From the NCBI GenBank assembly GCA_964574335.1, contig CAZNNH010000163.1, positions 1 to 14,426 on the forward strand: a stretch of DNA of 14,426 nucleotides, given 5' to 3'. The position numbers were made by a program, and so were the translations under genes. This document shows, piece by piece, positions 1 to 6,870 of this stretch (its first letter is position 1; every line of letters starts with the position of its first letter). The notes beneath the pieces are model-generated. The model was not told the origin of the DNA and searched no databases. It worked only from the letters and a program-made list of their open reading frames with translations. This DNA comes from CAZNNH01 sp964574335. Its GTDB lineage: Bacteria; Acidobacteriota; Vicinamibacteria; Fen-336.

Positions 1-254
1 GGGCCGTGGTAGGTCACGTCGCCGCCGCGGCCGGTCTCGAACAGCTCGAAGCCGCGGGCCCGCAGCGTCTCTTCCGGGAGCAGCACGTTCTCGTGCCGGG
101 CGTTGCGTCCGAGGGTGAAGACCGGATCGTGCTCCAGCAGCAGCAGGGTGTCCGGGACCTGGCCGGCCTGCCGCTGCCGTACCAGGTCGGCCTGCAGCTC
201 CAGGCCGTCGGCGTAGCGGACGCGCCCGAGACGGCGGACCCGGAGCGGTCGCAT
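1..254 (-). CDS. lipB: Octanoyltransferase LipB, N-terminal part (runs off the window)
   Basis: LipB moves the octanoyl group from octanoyl-ACP to the lipoyl lysine of 2-oxo-acid dehydrogenase E2 subunits and GcvH in the cytoplasm; LipA then inserts sulfur. The visible 84 residues start at an ATG (254-252) and read through YADGLELQ, then LLLEHDPVFTLGRNA and end in RGGDVTYHGP. The last is the LipB signature RGGxxTxHGPGQ, cut at the window edge. The catalytic Cys and Lys lie in the missing C-terminal part. The start is 12 bases after the stop of the E2 gene, so it is probably co-transcribed with E2, which is itself a LipB substrate. No strong Shine-Dalgarno is visible, consistent with coupling to E2 translation. 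Family assignment is secure; completeness cannot be judged. Confidence 0.93.
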   Translation of the reverse strand, partial: MRPLRVRRLGRVRYADGLELQADLVRQRQAGQVPDTLLLLEHDPVFTLGRNARHENVLLPEETLRARGFELFETGRGGDVTYHG

Positions 255-266
255 GGGGGCTGCCGG

Positions 267-1829
267 CTAGAGAGCCGACTCGTCGAAGTCCTCGAGCCCC
301 GCCTTGATGTGGGCCATGAAACGGTCGGCGTCCGACCCATCCACGATCCGATGGTCGAAGCTCAGCGCCAGGTAGGTCATGGTGCGGATCGCGATGGCGT
401 CGTCGCGGACCACAGGCCGCTTCTCGATCACGCCGACGGCCAGGATCGCCACCTGCGGTTGGCTGATGATCGGGGTCCCGAACAGGCTGCCGAAGACCCC
501 CGAGTTGGTGACCGTGAAGGTGGCCCCCTGGACCTCCTCCACCTTGAGCTGCTTGGAGCGGGCCCGGCTGGCCAGGTCGGTCGCCGCCCGCGCCAGGCCG
601 AGGACGTTCTTCTCGTCCGCGCGGTGGATCACCGGCACGATAAGGCCCCAGTCGAGGGCCACCGCCACCCCCAGGTTGATGTCCTTCTTGTAGACGATGG
701 ACTCGCCGTCGACGCTGGCATTGAGCAGCGGGAAGGCCTTGAGGGCGTCGACGCCGGCCTTCAGGATGAACGGCAGGTAGGTGAGCTTGGCCCCCTTGCG
801 CTCCTCGTAGTCCTTGCCGTGTGAGCGTCGGAGCGACTCGACCCGGCTCATGTCCACCTCGAAGACCGTGGTCACATGGGCGGAGGTGCGCTTCGACAAC
901 ACCATGTGCTCGGCGGTCTTGCGGCGGATCGGCGACATCTTGACCACCTCGACCCGCTCGCCGGGGCGGAACGCGGGTGCCGTCGCCGACGCCGGTGGCT
1001 TGGTTTCGACCGGTGGGGGTGGGGTGGCCGCTGGCGCCGGCGTGGGCGCTGCGGATGCCTCCGGCGACGGCTCGGGCGCCGTGACCGCGCCGGTGGCATC
1101 CTCGCTGGCGTCGTCGGACGGGACCTCCCCGCGCGATTCGAGGTACGCGATGATGTCGCGCTTGGTGACGCGACCGGAGATCCCGGTCCCCTGGATCTGG
1201 GTCAGGTCCACCCCGTACTTGGCGGCGATGCGACGCACCACCGGTGAGGAGCGCGAGCGGCGGAGCTCCTCGAGCTGCGCCTCGTCGTCGGCGGCCGCCG
1301 GGTCGCTCGGCGCGTCCTCGGGTGCCGCCGGAGGGGTGCCGGGCTCCGGCTCGGCGGGCGCGTCCTCGGCGGCCACGGGCGGCGCGACGGGAACGGCCGC
1401 GGGCTCCGCGGGTGGCGGCGCCGGGGGAGCCAGGGGACGAAAGCGCAGGGGCAGCGTCTGGGTGGGCGAGGCGTCGGCCAGGGACGCGGGTAGGAGCACC
1501 GACGCGACCGGCTCTGCCTCCCCGACCGGTGGCTGGGCAGCCGGCGGCTCGGCAGCCGGCGCCGGCTCGGGAGCCTCAGCAGAGACCTGATCCGCCGCCT
1601 CGTCGATGACGGCGACCACCGAGTTGACCGGGACCGTCTCGCCCGCCGGCACGCGGATCTCTCGCAGCACACCCGCGGCAGGTGCCGGGATCTCGGCGTC
1701 GACCTTGTCGGTCGAGATCTCGAACAGGGCCTCGTCCCGCTCGACCCGTTCGCCGAGCTGCTTCATCCACTTCGTGATGGTGCCTTCGGCGATCGACTCG
1801 CCCATCTGGGGCATGATCACGTCCGTCAT
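267..1829 (-). CDS. Dihydrolipoamide acyltransferase, E2 of a 2-oxo-acid dehydrogenase complex
   Basis: Core E2 subunit (520 aa) that takes the acyl group from E1 on its swinging lipoyl arm and passes it to CoA. One lipoyl domain spans residues 1-76, with the lipoylated Lys42 in EISTDKVDAE. A long Ala/Pro/Glu linker covers about 77-190. The peripheral subunit-binding domain is at about 194-232 (SSPVVRRIAAKYGVDL, then GTGISGRVTKRDI). A second Ala/Pro linker covers about 240-285. The catalytic 2-oxoacid_dh domain fills about 290-517, with the active-site motif DHRIVDG giving His493 and Asp497. The ATG is preceded by GGAGGAG at a good distance. It lies 42 bases after lpdA and 12 before lipB. Whether it is the pyruvate, 2-oxoglutarate or branched-chain type cannot be told without E1, which is absent here. 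Confidence 0.95.
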   Translation of the reverse strand: MTDVIMPQMGESIAEGTITKWMKQLGERVERDEALFEISTDKVDAEIPAPAAGVLREIRVPAGETVPVNSVVAVIDEAADQVSAEAPEPAPAAEPPAAQPPVGEAEPVASVLLPASLADASPTQTLPLRFRPLAPPAPPPAEPAAVPVAPPVAAEDAPAEPEPGTPPAAPEDAPSDPAAADDEAQLEELRRSRSSPVVRRIAAKYGVDLTQIQGTGISGRVTKRDIIAYLESRGEVPSDDASEDATGAVTAPEPSPEASAAPTPAPAATPPPPVETKPPASATAPAFRPGERVEVVKMSPIRRKTAEHMVLSKRTSAHVTTVFEVDMSRVESLRRSHGKDYEERKGAKLTYLPFILKAGVDALKAFPLLNASVDGESIVYKKDINLGVAVALDWGLIVPVIHRADEKNVLGLARAATDLASRARSKQLKVEEVQGATFTVTNSGVFGSLFGTPIISQPQVAILAVGVIEKRPVVRDDAIAIRTMTYLALSFDHRIVDGSDADRFMAHIKAGLEDFDESAL

Positions 1830-1871
1830 CGGCTTCTCCTCCGTGGACTGGTGCCGCCGCGCGCCGAGGGC

Positions 1872-3293
1872 TCAGGCGTCGATGGCGTGACCGTAGACGG
1901 CCTCGGCGGCCTGGGCCAGGGCTTCGGGCAGCGTCGGGTGGGGGTGCACCGTTCGCACCAGCTCCTCGGCGGTGGCCTCGAGCTGCAGCGCCAGGCAGGC
2001 CTCCGAGATCAGGTCGGTGGCGTGCGGCCCGACCATGTGCACGCCCAGCACCTCGTCGTAGCGGGCGTCCACGACCACCTTTACCAGCCCCGCTTCGTGG
2101 CCCAGTATGCGTGGCTTGGCCAGGTTGGCGAACGGGAACCGACCCACCTTCACCTCCCGCCCCTGCTCCCTCGCCGCGGCCTCGGTCAGGCCGACGCTGG
2201 CCACCTCGGGGCGGGCGTAGGTGGCCGAGGGGATCCGTGCGTAGTCGAGGGGCGGGGTCGGTCGCCCGGCGATCCGCTCCGCCACCCCCGTCCCCTCGTG
2301 GGACGCGACGTGGGCGAGCTGCGGGTGGGGCCGGCCCTCCAGCGTGACCACGTCGCCGATCGCGTAGATCCCCGGCTGGTCGGTGGCCAGGCTCGTGTCG
2401 ACGCGCACGTAGCCGCGGTCGGTCTTCACCTGGGTGGACTCGAGCCCCAGGCCCTCGGTGACCGGGCCGCGGCCCACGGCCACCAGCAGCTTCTCGGCCG
2501 ACAGCGTGCGCCGGGTACCGTCGGCGTCGGTGACCACCAGCTCGACGCCGTCGTCGGTGGGGGTGGCCGACTCGGTTCGGGCGCCGGTCAGGATCTCCAT
2601 CTGCTTCGAGAGCACCTTGCGCGCCTCGCCGGAGATCTCCTCGTCCTCGAGGGGGAGGATCCGCGGCAGCAGCTCGACCACCGTCACCTTCGAGCCGAAG
2701 CGGGCGAAGATCGAGGCGAACTCGATCCCCACCGCGCCCGCCCCGATCACCAGCAGGCTCCGGGGCAGCGTCTGGAGCTCGAGGGCGTGATCGGATGTGA
2801 GGATGGTCCGTCCGTCGGGGACGATGCCGGGCAGGCCCCGTGGCCGGGAGCCGGTGGCCAGCACCACCGACTTGGCGGCCAGCCGGACCTCGCCGTCGGT
2901 TCCGGCCACCACCACCGTGCCCGGACCCTCGAGGCGGCCCTCGCCCTTGAAGAGGGCGATGCCGTGTTTCTTGAAGAGGTAGCTCTCGATCCCCTTGCTG
3001 AGGCGCTTGACGATCCGGGCCTTGCGCTTCATCACTGCGGCCAGGTCGAGGCCCACGTTGTCGGCCCGCAGCCCGAAGTCGGCCGCCCGCATCATGTCCT
3101 CGAGGAGGTCGGCGCTGTGCAGCAGCGCCTTGGTGGGGATGCACCCGCGCTGCAGGCAGGTGCCCCCGCACCCGGCCGGGTCCCGCTCCACCACCGCGGC
3201 GCGCAGGCCGAGCTGGGCGGCCCGGATCGCCGCCACGTAGCCGCCGGGTCCGCTGCCGATCACGGCGACGTCGAAGGCGTCGGGCTGGGTCAA
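1872..3293 (-). CDS. lpdA: Dihydrolipoyl dehydrogenase (E3)
   Basis: FAD-dependent E3 (473 aa) that reoxidises dihydrolipoyl groups and reduces NAD+, shared by 2-oxo-acid dehydrogenases and the glycine cleavage system. The N-terminal FAD Rossmann motif is GSGPGGYVAA (G13, G15, G18). The redox-active disulfide is Cys46-Cys51 in GGTCLQRGCIPTK. The NAD Rossmann motif is IGAGAVGIEFA (about 183-193), and the second FAD contact is YAIGDV. The C-terminal interface domain carries the catalytic His452-Glu457 pair in HPTLPEAL. The start is TTG at 3293-3291, supported by AAAGGAG a few bases upstream. Its first bases overlap the stop of the YkvA gene as TTGA, so translation is probably coupled. The following gene is E2. 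Confidence 0.96.
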   Translation of the reverse strand: MTQPDAFDVAVIGSGPGGYVAAIRAAQLGLRAAVVERDPAGCGGTCLQRGCIPTKALLHSADLLEDMMRAADFGLRADNVGLDLAAVMKRKARIVKRLSKGIESYLFKKHGIALFKGEGRLEGPGTVVVAGTDGEVRLAAKSVVLATGSRPRGLPGIVPDGRTILTSDHALELQTLPRSLLVIGAGAVGIEFASIFARFGSKVTVVELLPRILPLEDEEISGEARKVLSKQMEILTGARTESATPTDDGVELVVTDADGTRRTLSAEKLLVAVGRGPVTEGLGLESTQVKTDRGYVRVDTSLATDQPGIYAIGDVVTLEGRPHPQLAHVASHEGTGVAERIAGRPTPPLDYARIPSATYARPEVASVGLTEAAAREQGREVKVGRFPFANLAKPRILGHEAGLVKVVVDARYDEVLGVHMVGPHATDLISEACLALQLEATAEELVRTVHPHPTLPEALAQAAEAVYGHAIDA

Positions 3294-3568
3294 GGCGCGC
3301 TCCTTTCGGAAGGGGGGGATGGCTCCATCGTCGCGTCGGTCGGGCCTTCGGGCCGCGGGGCGGACTTGAACAGCCAGCCCAGCGAGAGCCAGAGCACCAC
3401 CGCGTCGTCGAGGAAGCCGACCACCGGCACCATGAAGTCCGGCACCGCGTCGATGGGCGAGATCAGGTAGGCGACGGCGAGAAGCACCGCCAACCGGGGG
3501 AGCTTGGGGGTGCGCGGGTCGCCGAGCACCGACAGCAGCCGGCGGAGCCGCGAGAGGTGAAAGGTCAC
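3290..3568 (-). CDS. YkvA/DUF1232 family small membrane protein
   Basis: A 92-aa protein of the DUF1232 (YkvA-like) family, whose function is not established. The family core is visible at residues 34-57: YLISPIDAVPDF, then PVVGFLDDAVVL, with the characteristic SPID, PD and DD residues. Around it are two hydrophobic stretches (about 24-38 and 46-66) that probably associate with the membrane. The tail after residue 70 is polar and Pro/Ser-rich. GTG (3568-3566) is chosen because it overlaps the secretin stop as GTGA, and its own stop overlaps the lpdA start as TTGA; the frame stays open far upstream, but only inside the secretin gene. Its position in an envelope/lipoyl operon gives no clear hint of its role. 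Confidence 0.88.
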   Translation of the reverse strand: MTFHLSRLRRLLSVLGDPRTPKLPRLAVLLAVAYLISPIDAVPDFMVPVVGFLDDAVVLWLSLGWLFKSAPRPEGPTDATMEPSPPSERSAP

Positions 3569-5337
3569 CGGTCCCCTTCGGGGGCGGGCGTGGGGGTCGG
3601 CGTCGCCGGTGGCGGTCGCACCGGCTCGATCCGGGAGCCGATCCCCGGCGCCGATGGTCGCAGGGTGGGCGTGGCCGCCGGCACCTCGAAGAGCAGCGGG
3701 GCGGTCTCGCCGCCGACCTTGAAGGACCGGAGCTCCTCCGCGCTGAGGCTGGGCCGCGAGAGCACGTGGGGGGTGAGGGTCATGATGATGTCGGTCTCGA
3801 CCGACTCGGTGTGGTTGTTGGAGAACAGCTTGCCGAAGAAGGGGATGCGGGACAGCCCCGGCATGCCGCGCAGGCGCTCGCGCTCGGTCTCGCTGATCAG
3901 GCCGGCCAGCACGCTGGTCTCGCCCTCGCGGAGGCGCAGCACCGAGTTCACCTGGCGGGTCTGGAAGGTGGGGAGGTTCCCGTAGCCGGCGGCGCCCACC
4001 GCCGAGATCTCCAGCTTGAGCTCGAGGGTGATGTCCCCGTCGTGATGGACGCGCGGCGTGATGTCGATGTTGACGCCGACGTTGCGGTACTCGAACGAGG
4101 TGACCGGCTGCTGGGCCAGCCCGCCCTGGGCGATGGGCGAGAAGACGGTCACCGGGACCGGCACCTCGTCGCCGAAGCGGGCCTCGGCCTTCTCGCCCTC
4201 GGTGGCGCGGAGCTGGGGGTTGGCCAGGACGCGGGTGGCGTTGTCGTCCTGGAGCAGCCGGTAGACGACGCCCGGCAGGCCCACCACCACCAGGTTCTCG
4301 CGGCTGTAGGGGTTGTCCTCCAGCGTGTACTGGTTGTCGGGATTGGGCCCGAGGGCGCCCAGGATGCCGTCCACCCCCTCGATCCCCGAGGTGATCTCGA
4401 TGCCGTACTCCTTGAGCAGGCTGCGGTTGACCTGCAGGATCTCCACGTCGACCATCACCTCGGCGCGTCTCTTGTCGATCGTCTCGATGATCCGCTCCGC
4501 GGCTGCCACCTTCTCCGGGGTGTCGTTGAGGGTCAGCGCATTGCCCCCGGGAAGCGGCGCCACCCGGCGGGCCCCGAGCACGATGCGCAGGAGGTCGATC
4601 GTCTCCTTGATGTCCGCGTTGGAGAGAAAGAAGGTCCTGACCACGTGCTGCTCGTGCTCGCGCCGCTTGGCGGCGGTGTCGGGGATGACGTTCAGCACCT
4701 TGGACTCGAGCACCTGGTGGAAGGTGTGGCCCAGGCTGTCCAGGGCCGAGAGCGCCTGGTCGAAGGGCACCTCCTCGAGGTCGACGCTGATCTGCCGGTC
4801 GCGGAAGTCGGGGTCGAAGACGAAGCTGACGCCCGCCAGCTTGCCGAGGGCCAGGTAGGCCTCGCGCAGGCTGGTGTCCCGAAAGTAGAGGCTGAGGGGC
4901 TGGGCCGCCGCCGGTCCCGGCTCGAGCCCCGCTAGCGCCGTCTCGCGGGCGGCTCGCTTGGCCGCCTCGATCGACGGCGGGGCGTTCCCGGTCTTGAGGC
5001 GTTCCTCGAGGGCCCGCGCCTCCTCGACCAGGCTGGAGGAGTCGGGGGTGAGGTTCACCGCCAGGCGGAGCTCGTCGACCGCATCCTTCAGGAGGTTCTG
5101 GGCGGCCAGCACCCGCCCCCGCTGGGCGTGAACGGCCGAGGCGCGCAGCCGCGCCCGCTTGAGGCCTTCCAGGCAGCGCTCGTCGCTCGGGGACTGCTGG
5201 AGCGCCCGGGAGTACTCGAGCACGGCCCGGTCGTAGTCCCGCGCCCACTCGGCTCGCTCACCGGCACGGTAGGCGCTGGAGGTGGCGCAGGCCACGACCA
5301 CGAGGGCCAGGCCGGCCACGGCCAGCCGCCGCGACAT
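3565..5337 (-). CDS. TPR-containing secretin (GspD/PilQ-like), predicted lipoprotein
   Basis: A 590-aa outer-membrane secretin, the ring-forming gate of type II secretion, type IV pilus and related machines. It starts with a lipoprotein signal peptide with lipobox VVAC (Cys17). TPR-like helices follow at about 24-57 and 66-105. Residues 148-220 resemble an STN/N0 domain, and 230-290 a secretin N1-type KH-like domain (LSNADIKETIDLLR, then ERIIETID). The secretin core spans about 295-527 and ends in the family signature GMPGLSRIPFFGKLF (491-505) and TDIIMTLTPHVL (515-526). A Pro/Thr-rich tail ends the chain. The ATG overlaps the lolA stop by one base (TGATG). No other secretion or pilus gene is in the window, so the machine it serves is unknown. 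It is shorter than typical GspD and has TPRs at the N-terminus. Confidence 0.92.
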   Translation of the reverse strand: MSRRLAVAGLALVVVACATSSAYRAGERAEWARDYDRAVLEYSRALQQSPSDERCLEGLKRARLRASAVHAQRGRVLAAQNLLKDAVDELRLAVNLTPDSSSLVEEARALEERLKTGNAPPSIEAAKRAARETALAGLEPGPAAAQPLSLYFRDTSLREAYLALGKLAGVSFVFDPDFRDRQISVDLEEVPFDQALSALDSLGHTFHQVLESKVLNVIPDTAAKRREHEQHVVRTFFLSNADIKETIDLLRIVLGARRVAPLPGGNALTLNDTPEKVAAAERIIETIDKRRAEVMVDVEILQVNRSLLKEYGIEITSGIEGVDGILGALGPNPDNQYTLEDNPYSRENLVVVGLPGVVYRLLQDDNATRVLANPQLRATEGEKAEARFGDEVPVPVTVFSPIAQGGLAQQPVTSFEYRNVGVNIDITPRVHHDGDITLELKLEISAVGAAGYGNLPTFQTRQVNSVLRLREGETSVLAGLISETERERLRGMPGLSRIPFFGKLFSNNHTESVETDIIMTLTPHVLSRPSLSAEELRSFKVGGETAPLLFEVPAATPTLRPSAPGIGSRIEPVRPPPATPTPTPAPEGDR

Positions 5338-5966
5338 CACCCGGCCACCACGTCGACCCCGGCCGGGATCTCGAAGTGGAAGAGCCGGTCGGGCAGGCCC
5401 ACGTTCTCGCGGATCTTCTCGAACCGGAACGTGCTGCGGTTGCCCTGGGCGTCGATGACGTCGATGGCCACGATCCGGTAGCTGTGGTCGACCTCGAGAT
5501 ACACCCGCTCGATGTCGGGGTCCGGCTCCCGGGGCGTCAAGCGGATCCGGTAGCGACCGGGTGGGGCGCTCTCCAGGCCGGCCTCGAACTGGTCCAGGAT
5601 CCCGCCCTCGCCGGCCAGCAGCAGGGCCGGGGCTCGCCGGTCGCCGGCCTGGTCCCGCACCACCACCTGCCGGTCGGCGGGGACGTAGAAGTAGAAGGTC
5701 CGGCCGTCGGAGACGAAGGTCTTGCGCTCCGGATCCAGGTACTCCCAGAGCATCCGGCCCGGCCGCTTGATGGAGAGCTTGCCGCTCTCGGTCAGCTCGC
5801 GGCCCAGGACCCCGGAGCGGTAGGTCTGGACGAAGCGGGCGGTCAGGTCCCTCACCCGCTGGTGGCGCGCTTCGATACGCTGCACCAGCGTGTCGGCGGC
5901 GTTCGGTGCAGCCTGCGGCAGGGCGACCCCCACCCACAAGAAGACGAGCGCGTACAGGGTTTTCAC
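5337..5966 (-). CDS. lolA: LolA-like periplasmic lipoprotein carrier
   Basis: A 209-aa predicted periplasmic protein of the LolA family, which carries lipoproteins from LolCDE to the outer membrane. An N-terminal signal peptide (MKTLYALVFLWVGVALPQAA) precedes a mature chain starting near PNAADTLVQRIEAR. Family features are the helix followed by LTARFVQ, the GKLSIKRPGRMLWEY strand pair (PGRxxWEY), and the DGRTFYFYVPADRQV strand. The start is GTG at 5966-5964, the only placement giving a clean signal peptide. No Shine-Dalgarno is visible, and a TATCAT box sits just upstream, so the mRNA may be nearly leaderless. It heads the minus-strand operon and is coupled to the secretin lipoprotein gene, a plausible cargo. 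Assignment rests on family pattern; related LolA-like proteins of other role are possible. Confidence 0.85.
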   Translation of the reverse strand: MKTLYALVFLWVGVALPQAAPNAADTLVQRIEARHQRVRDLTARFVQTYRSGVLGRELTESGKLSIKRPGRMLWEYLDPERKTFVSDGRTFYFYVPADRQVVVRDQAGDRRAPALLLAGEGGILDQFEAGLESAPPGRYRIRLTPREPDPDIERVYLEVDHSYRIVAIDVIDAQGNRSTFRFEKIRENVGLPDRLFHFEIPAGVDVVAG

Positions 5967-5973
5967 TGTCAGG

Positions 5974-5980
5974 TATGATA
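5974..5980. promoter_or_regulatory. Overlapping divergent -10 boxes between lolA and the PATAN gene
   Basis: The 58-base gap between the divergent starts contains TATGATA. Read on the plus strand it gives TATGAT (5974-5979), and on the minus strand TATCAT (5980-5975); each differs from TATAAT at one position. Such symmetric -10 elements can fire in both directions. The minus-strand start point would lie within a few bases of the lolA GTG, which fits the absence of a Shine-Dalgarno there. No good -35 is visible on either side, so the call is tentative. Confidence 0.4.
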
Positions 5981-6024
5981 GCGCAACCTTCGCGCGTGCC
6001 GCGCTGCTCGGGAGGGAGAAGGCC

Positions 6025-6825
6025 TTGTCCGAGATCGGGACCCTCGAGGACTTCAAGTTTGCCGACGTGCTGAAGCTGCTGGCGAGCGGCCGCAAGAGCG
6101 GCGTGCTCAAGGTGCAGAGCGGGGAGCAGGAAGCCGAGGTCTGGTTCACCAAGGGCACCGTCGTGTCGGCGGCGTCCGGGCGGTTCAGGGGCGACGCCGC
6201 GGTGCTCGACCTGTTCGGCTGGAAGGAAGGCCAGCTCTCCTTCCTGCCCGAGGAGCACACGCCGACGGCCACCGTCACCCGTGACGTGGAGTCGCTGATC
6301 GAGGAGGGGTTGCGGGTGGGGGGGAGCTTCCACCGGATCAAGACCCAGATCCCCTCCGACCGCGTCGTGTTCCGGATGGCCGAGCCGCCGGCCGGAGGCC
6401 GCCTGTCGGTGGGTCGCGACGAGTGGCTGGTGCTGCGGGGCCTCGACGGACAGCGCGACGTGCGGGGGGTGATCGAGGCCTCCGGCGTGGCGCGGGAGGA
6501 GGTCCACCGGATCCTGACCGAGCTGGCGGAGGCCGGCTTCCTGGAGCGGATCCAGGTCCAGAAGGTGCTGCGCGCCGAGGCGCAAAGCCGCCTCGCCAAG
6601 GACGCCGCCATCCTCGACTCCCGGCTCGAGGAGGAGTGGATGAAGCTGGCGCGCTTCTCCCAGGGGGTGAACCGCATCGAGGTGCGCAGCCTGGCGGGCC
6701 GGCGGGTGGTGGTGGCGGTGACGTACAAGACCGACCTGTTCCGCAACCTGCACCTGTCCCGGGTGGCCCTGGCCGAGCTCGGGATCCACGACGGCGAGGA
6801 CGTCTTCGTCCGTCCGAGGCAGTGA
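6025..6825 (+). CDS. PATAN/DUF4388 domain protein with winged-helix-like middle
   Basis: A 266-aa cytoplasmic protein. Residues 1 to about 95 match the PATAN (DUF4388) pattern: GTLEDFKFADVLKLLASGRK, then SGVLKVQSG, AEVWFTKGTVV and a DLFGWKEGQLSF strand pair. These domains occur in bacterial regulators of development, motility and polysaccharide production, usually as interaction modules. Residues about 125-180 look like a helical winged-helix unit (WLVLRGLDGQRDVRGVIE, then REEVHRILTELAEAGFLER). The last 75 residues, with a charged helix and a VVVAVTYK strand, are not recognised. The start is TTG at 6025, six to eight bases after GGGAGGGAG; an ATG-initiated extension to 5890 would overlap lolA antisense and shows no domain. 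It is divergent from lolA and probably shares its promoter region. Confidence 0.82.
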   Translation: MSEIGTLEDFKFADVLKLLASGRKSGVLKVQSGEQEAEVWFTKGTVVSAASGRFRGDAAVLDLFGWKEGQLSFLPEEHTPTATVTRDVESLIEEGLRVGGSFHRIKTQIPSDRVVFRMAEPPAGGRLSVGRDEWLVLRGLDGQRDVRGVIEASGVAREEVHRILTELAEAGFLERIQVQKVLRAEAQSRLAKDAAILDSRLEEEWMKLARFSQGVNRIEVRSLAGRRVVVAVTYKTDLFRNLHLSRVALAELGIHDGEDVFVRPRQ

Positions 6826-6830
6826 TGGGC

Positions 6831-6859
6831 TTGCCGGCCCGCGGCCGGCGCTATACGAT
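6831..6859 (+). promoter_or_regulatory. Possible sigma70-type promoter before the GHL10 gene
   Basis: TTGCCG (6831-6836), a 17-base spacer and TACGAT (6854-6859) give four of six matches at each box, 11 bases before the ATG at 6871. An alternative -10 is TATACG at 6852-6857 with a 15-base spacer. Either would give a very short leader. In a genome this GC-rich these are weak matches. Confidence 0.28.
6833..6849 (+). other. Perfect hairpin between the PATAN and GHL10 genes
   Basis: GCCGGCC and GGCCGGC form a perfect 7-bp stem with a CGC loop, seven bases after the PATAN stop. It lacks a T tract, so it is not a classical intrinsic terminator. It overlaps the proposed -35 region and could attenuate read-through between the two genes or simply reflect GC-rich sequence. 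Confidence 0.3.
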
Positions 6860-6870
6860 CGCAGGGATCC

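Noticed and set aside
897..1620. Repetitive Ala/Pro-coding stretches as DNA repeats
   Set aside because: They encode the flexible interdomain linkers normal for E2 proteins; no ordered repeat unit is present.
1576..3171. Long open frame antisense/out of frame over lpdA and E2
   Set aside because: It reads low-complexity Arg/Gly/Pro/Ala sequence with no domain, a usual shadow in GC-rich genes; lpdA and E2 motifs are unambiguous in their own frames.
3569..5248. Upstream extension of the YkvA frame giving a 652-residue protein
   Set aside because: The extension lies inside the secretin gene and is Arg/Gly/Pro-rich without domains; the GTG at 3568 with the GTGA overlap explains the real gene.
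5890..6024. ATG-initiated N-terminal extension of the PATAN protein
   Set aside because: It would overlap the lolA start and shared promoter, and the PATAN domain begins right at the TTG that has a good Shine-Dalgarno.
5338..6789. Upstream extension of the secretin frame, through the lolA region into the PATAN gene, giving 1074 residues
   Set aside because: The lipoprotein signal at ATG 5337 is the natural start; the upstream part is shadow of lolA and of the divergent PATAN gene.
6833..6849. Rho-independent terminator after the PATAN gene
   Set aside because: The hairpin is perfect but has no T tract after it, so it was listed only as a hairpin.
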